Assembly (NCBI RefSeq): GCF_013359775.1
Contig: NZ_JABMCI010000041.1
Span: 1 to 64,000 of the forward strand
DNA length: 64,000 bases
DNA from: Cellulomonas humilata
GTDB taxonomy: Bacteria > Actinomycetota > Actinomycetes > Actinomycetales > Cellulomonadaceae
Direction: 5' to 3'
The first letter of the stretch is position 1. Every line of letters starts with the position of its first letter. The position numbers and the translations under genes were made by a program. The notes under the pieces were generated by a model, which ran no database searches, was not told the DNA's origin, and was given only the letters and a program-made list of their open reading frames with translations. Of this stretch, positions 61,290 through 64,000 are shown one piece after another.

Positions 61290-63584
61290 TCAGCGCGCGA
61301 GCGCCTTCTCGGCCTCCCGCGTCAGGTCCTCTCGGTCGGCTCTTGCCGCACGAAAGCGAGACATCACGACCGCCCCGCCCGCGATGAGTGCCGCCGCGAC
61401 GGCGATCGACAGGCGAGCGGTCTGGTTCGCGTCGGCACCCACCGAGATGGCCACGACGGCCGGCGCGATGAGCAGCGAGACCAGGTTCATCACCTTGATC
61501 AGCGGGTTGATGGCCGGGCCGGCGGTGTCCTTGAACGGGTCACCCACCGTGTCGCCGATGACCGCCGCCGCGTGGGCGTCGGACCCCTTGCCGCCGAAGT
61601 TGCCGTCCTCGACGATCTTCTTCGCGTTGTCCCAGGCGCCGCCCGAGTTGGCCAGGAAGACCGCCATGAGCACGCCGGTCGCGATGGCCCCGCCGAGGAA
61701 CCCGGCGAGCGGGCCTACGCCGAGGCCGAACCCGACCGCGATCGGTGCGAACGCCGCGAGCAGACCGGGCGTCGCCAGCTCCCGCAGCGAGTCGCGGGTG
61801 CAGATGTCGACGACCTTGCCGTACTCCGGCCGCTCCTCGTACGTCATGATCCCGGGGTGCTCGCGGAACTGGCGACGCACCTCGAACACGATGGCCCCCG
61901 CGGCCCGGGTCACGGCGTCGATCGCCAGGCCCGAGAACAGGAACACCGTCGCGCCACCGAGGATCACGCCGACCAGGGTGACCGGGCTGATGATCGAGTA
62001 GTTGATCATCGCCGCGGTGAGCTCGTCGCCCACCTGGCCCGCCGTGCCGAGCGCGTTCTTCACTGCGTCGGCGTACGACCCGAACAGCGCGGTCGCGGCC
62101 AGCACGGCCGTCGCGATCGCGATCCCCTTGGTGACCGCCTTGGTGGTGTTGCCCACGGCGTCGAGGTCCGTGAGGATCTGGGCGCCCTCGGGCGTCACGT
62201 CCCCGGACATCTCCGCGATGCCCTGCGCGTTGTCGCTGACCGGCCCGAACGTGTCCATGGCGACGATGACGCCGACCGTGGTCAGCAGGCCGCAGCCCGC
62301 GAGCGCGATGAGGAACAGGGACAGCGACACCGAGCCGCCGGCCAGCAGGAACACGCCGCAGATGGCCGCCGCGATGATGCCCGCGGTGTAGACGGCGGAC
62401 TCGAAGCCGACCCCGATGCCGGACAGGACCACGGTGGCCGCGCCGGTCAGGGTGGTGCGCGCGACGTGCAGCGTCGGCTTGCTGGTGGTGCCGGTGAAGT
62501 AGCCGGTGACCCAGAGGATGACGCCGGCGAGCACGACGCCGATGGCCACGGCCACGGAGGCGATCAGGCGCGGGTCCCCGCCGTGCGTCTCGAGGCCGGC
62601 GGTCCCGCCCGTGAGCTCCGCGAACGACGACGGCAGGTAGATGAACGCCGCCACCGCGGAGAGCGCGACACCGACCAGCGCCGAGATGTAGAAGCCGCGG
62701 TTGATCGCCGTCAGGCCGCTCTCCGCACCGCGCACCCGCGTGATGAACACGCCGAGCACCGCGACGAGCGCGCCCATCGCCGTGACGACCAGCGGGAACA
62801 CCAGGCCCTGCTCGCCGAACGCGGCCTTGCCCAGGATGAGCGCCGCGACGAGCGTGACCGCGTAGGACTCGAACAGGTCCGCCGCCATGCCGGCGCAGTC
62901 GCCCACGTTGTCGCCCACGTTGTCGGCGATCGTGGCCGCGTTGCGCGGGTCGTCCTCGGGAATGCCCTGCTCGACCTTGCCCACCAGGTCGGCGCCCACG
63001 TCGGCCGCCTTGGTGAAGATGCCGCCGCCGACCCGCATGAACATGGCGAGCAGCGCGGCCCCGAAGCCGAAGCCCTCGAGGACCGCCGGAGCCTCTGCCC
63101 GGTAGATCAGCACGACGGACGCCGCGCCGAGCAGGCCGAGGCCCACGACGCTCATACCCACGAACCCGCCGGTCCGGAACGCGATGCGCGCGCCCTCCGC
63201 GCGCCCACCAGGCTCGGACGCGGCCGCCGCCACCCGGACGTTCGCCCGCGTGGCCAGCCACATGCCCAGATACCCGATCGCCGCGGAGAACCCCGCACCG
63301 ATGAGGAAGAAGACGGACCGACCGATCTTGACGCCGCTGTCGCCCGGCAGCAGGAACAGCAGGGCGCAGACGACGACCGCGAAGAGGGCCAGGGTGCGGA
63401 ACTGCCGGCTCAGGTACGCCGCGGCCCCTTCCTGGACCGCGCGCGCGATCTCGCGCATGGACTCGGTCCCCTCACCGGCCGCGAGCACCTGGCGGCGCAG
63501 GACGACGGCGATGAGCAGGGACGCGACCGCAACGGCCGCGATGACACTGACGATCGTGATGCTCGTTGACCCGAGCTCGACCAT
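61290..63584 (-). CDS. hppA: Membrane H+-translocating pyrophosphatase, K+-insensitive type
   Basis: A 764-residue pyrophosphate-energised proton pump with about 16 membrane helices. Substrate-site motifs are intact: DVGADLVGKVEQGIPEDDPRN, DNVGDNVGDCAGMAADLFESY and, near the end, GGAWDNAKKIVEDG and GDTVGDPFKDTAGPAINPLIK. The stretch VGNTTKAVTKG has Lys where K+-dependent enzymes have Ala (GNTTAA), the mark of the K+-insensitive class. It uses PPi from biosynthesis to build proton motive force. The ATG before VELGSTS starts the first helix. Confidence 0.97.
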   Translation of the reverse strand: MVELGSTSITIVSVIAAVAVASLLIAVVLRRQVLAAGEGTESMREIARAVQEGAAAYLSRQFRTLALFAVVVCALLFLLPGDSGVKIGRSVFFLIGAGFSAAIGYLGMWLATRANVRVAAAASEPGGRAEGARIAFRTGGFVGMSVVGLGLLGAASVVLIYRAEAPAVLEGFGFGAALLAMFMRVGGGIFTKAADVGADLVGKVEQGIPEDDPRNAATIADNVGDNVGDCAGMAADLFESYAVTLVAALILGKAAFGEQGLVFPLVVTAMGALVAVLGVFITRVRGAESGLTAINRGFYISALVGVALSAVAAFIYLPSSFAELTGGTAGLETHGGDPRLIASVAVAIGVVLAGVILWVTGYFTGTTSKPTLHVARTTLTGAATVVLSGIGVGFESAVYTAGIIAAAICGVFLLAGGSVSLSLFLIALAGCGLLTTVGVIVAMDTFGPVSDNAQGIAEMSGDVTPEGAQILTDLDAVGNTTKAVTKGIAIATAVLAATALFGSYADAVKNALGTAGQVGDELTAAMINYSIISPVTLVGVILGGATVFLFSGLAIDAVTRAAGAIVFEVRRQFREHPGIMTYEERPEYGKVVDICTRDSLRELATPGLLAAFAPIAVGFGLGVGPLAGFLGGAIATGVLMAVFLANSGGAWDNAKKIVEDGNFGGKGSDAHAAAVIGDTVGDPFKDTAGPAINPLIKVMNLVSLLIAPAVVAISVGADANQTARLSIAVAAALIAGGAVVMSRFRAARADREDLTREAEKALAR

Positions 63585-63781
63585 GCATCCTCCTCGGACA
63601 TCAGCGAGGCCCCCCTGACCACGCCTGTCCCACAGCCCCGTTGCTGCGCGACTGGGCGAGTCTAGCCACGAGATGTGACGTAGATCGCACACCGCCGCAG
63701 ACGGGTGACCGGCGCCACGGACAGCGGGACGATCGTCTTCACCCCCAACCGTTCGGGCGGCGACGGCGTCTGGACAGGTGA

Positions 63782-63795
63782 GGGCAGCGCTGCCC
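63782..63795. promoter_or_regulatory. Palindrome GGGCAGCGCTGCCC before the sigma factor gene
   Basis: A perfect 14-bp palindrome five bases before the AAGGAGG ribosome-binding site. It could sequester the site as an RNA hairpin or bind a regulator. The 230-bp region between hppA and this gene holds nothing else clear. Confidence 0.5.
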
Positions 63796-63814
63796 GTCCA
63801 AGGAGGTCGACGCC

Positions 63815-64000
63815 ATGAGCTGGGAGGACGATCTCGACCGGCTCGTCGCCGAGCGAGGGTCGGCACTGGTCGCCTACGCCTACCTGCTGACCGGGGACAT
63901 GTCGGCGGCGGAGGACCTGGTGCAGGACGGGCTGGTGCGGACCTACACGCGCCGCCGGCCCGACGACGTCACGTGGGTCGAGGCCTACGTCCGCCGGGTC
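63815..64000 (+). CDS. SigE-family ECF sigma factor, 3' truncated by window
   Basis: The first 62 residues of an RNA polymerase sigma-70-type ECF factor, running off the right edge. It begins MSWEDDLDRLVAERGS and continues ALVAYAYLLTGDMSAAEDLVQDGLVRTY, the region 2.1-2.2 pattern of SigE-type ECF factors in actinobacteria (YLLTGD..AAEDLVQ). ATG with AAGGAGG at nine bases. An anti-sigma or membrane partner would be expected downstream, outside the window. Confidence 0.88.
   Translation, partial: MSWEDDLDRLVAERGSALVAYAYLLTGDMSAAEDLVQDGLVRTYTRRRPDDVTWVEAYVRRV

Noticed and set aside
61290-63866. Longer hppA frame starting at 63866
   Set aside because: The extra 94 codons have no membrane-pyrophosphatase sequence; the ATG at 63584 begins the first helix.

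Overview
This is a 64 kb window from a high-GC Gram-positive (actinobacterial) chromosome. The best guess is a Cellulomonas-like plant-polysaccharide degrader. The reasons are dense GC-rich coding, GTG/TTG starts, many 4-bp ATGA/GTGA or TGATG stop-start overlaps, an actinobacterial bS22/helix-turn-helix/AcuC block, mycothiol-type proteins, and a secreted GH26 mannanase whose module order (GH26, Ig-like, CBM-like, SLH repeats, C-terminal module) recalls Cellulomonas fimi Man26A. The genus is inferred from recall, not from a search. No rRNA, tRNA, CRISPR array, insertion sequence or phage gene was recognised.

Layout. 0-1.6 kb: end of a DUF222/HNH protein and a NUDIX hydrolase. 1.66-6.5 kb (minus): a cytochrome c maturation operon in the order histidine phosphatase, TlpA-like lipoprotein, CcdA, ResB, CcsB. 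6.5-10.2 kb: MarR/YceI divergent pair, Rex, a glutaredoxin-like protein, a HAD phosphatase and a GNAT acetyltransferase. 10.2-22.7 kb: an arabinan utilisation cluster holding a secreted GH43, GH51, GH27, a CUT1 importer (binding protein and two permeases, no ATPase), a cytoplasmic GH43, a DUF624 protein, a LacI regulator and a GH127. Three identical 16-bp dyads (TCTACATCGTTGTAGA) precede its three transcription units. 22.8-26.9 kb: bS22, an excisionase-type HTH protein, AcuC and a TrkH/TrkA potassium uptake pair.

26.9-32.7 kb (minus): a DeoR-type regulator and a YtfQ-YtfR-YtfT-YjfF-type sugar importer. 32.8-38 kb (minus): a LacI regulator and two GH42 enzymes. 38.1-42.8 kb: an ABC-2 exporter, a mycothiol-type isomerase-fold protein, a DoxX-like protein, a TetR regulator and two small or secreted proteins of unknown function. 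42.9-48.9 kb (minus): araA, araD, araB, a cupin, a LacI regulator and proC. A 16-bp dyad before araB (ATGTTAGCGCTAACAT) recurs with one mismatch before the YtfQ-type binding protein 15 kb away, which suggests that uptake and catabolism of L-arabinose are co-regulated. 49-55 kb (minus): a MacAB-like export operon with two adaptor proteins and a DUF5666 lipoprotein. 55.2-58.2 kb: the mannanase. 58.2-64 kb: methyltransferase, EEP-fold nuclease, ThuA protein, membrane pyrophosphatase and the start of a SigE-type sigma factor.

Taken together, arabinan and other arabinosides are cut outside the cell, imported by a CUT1 system, hydrolysed inside by GH51/GH43/GH27/GH127, and L-arabinose (also imported by the Ytf-type system) enters the pentose phosphate pathway through AraB, AraA and AraD. 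Housekeeping genes that are neighbours in other actinobacteria (rex, glutaredoxin, HAD, bS22, HTH, acuC, proC) appear to be split apart by these carbohydrate loci.
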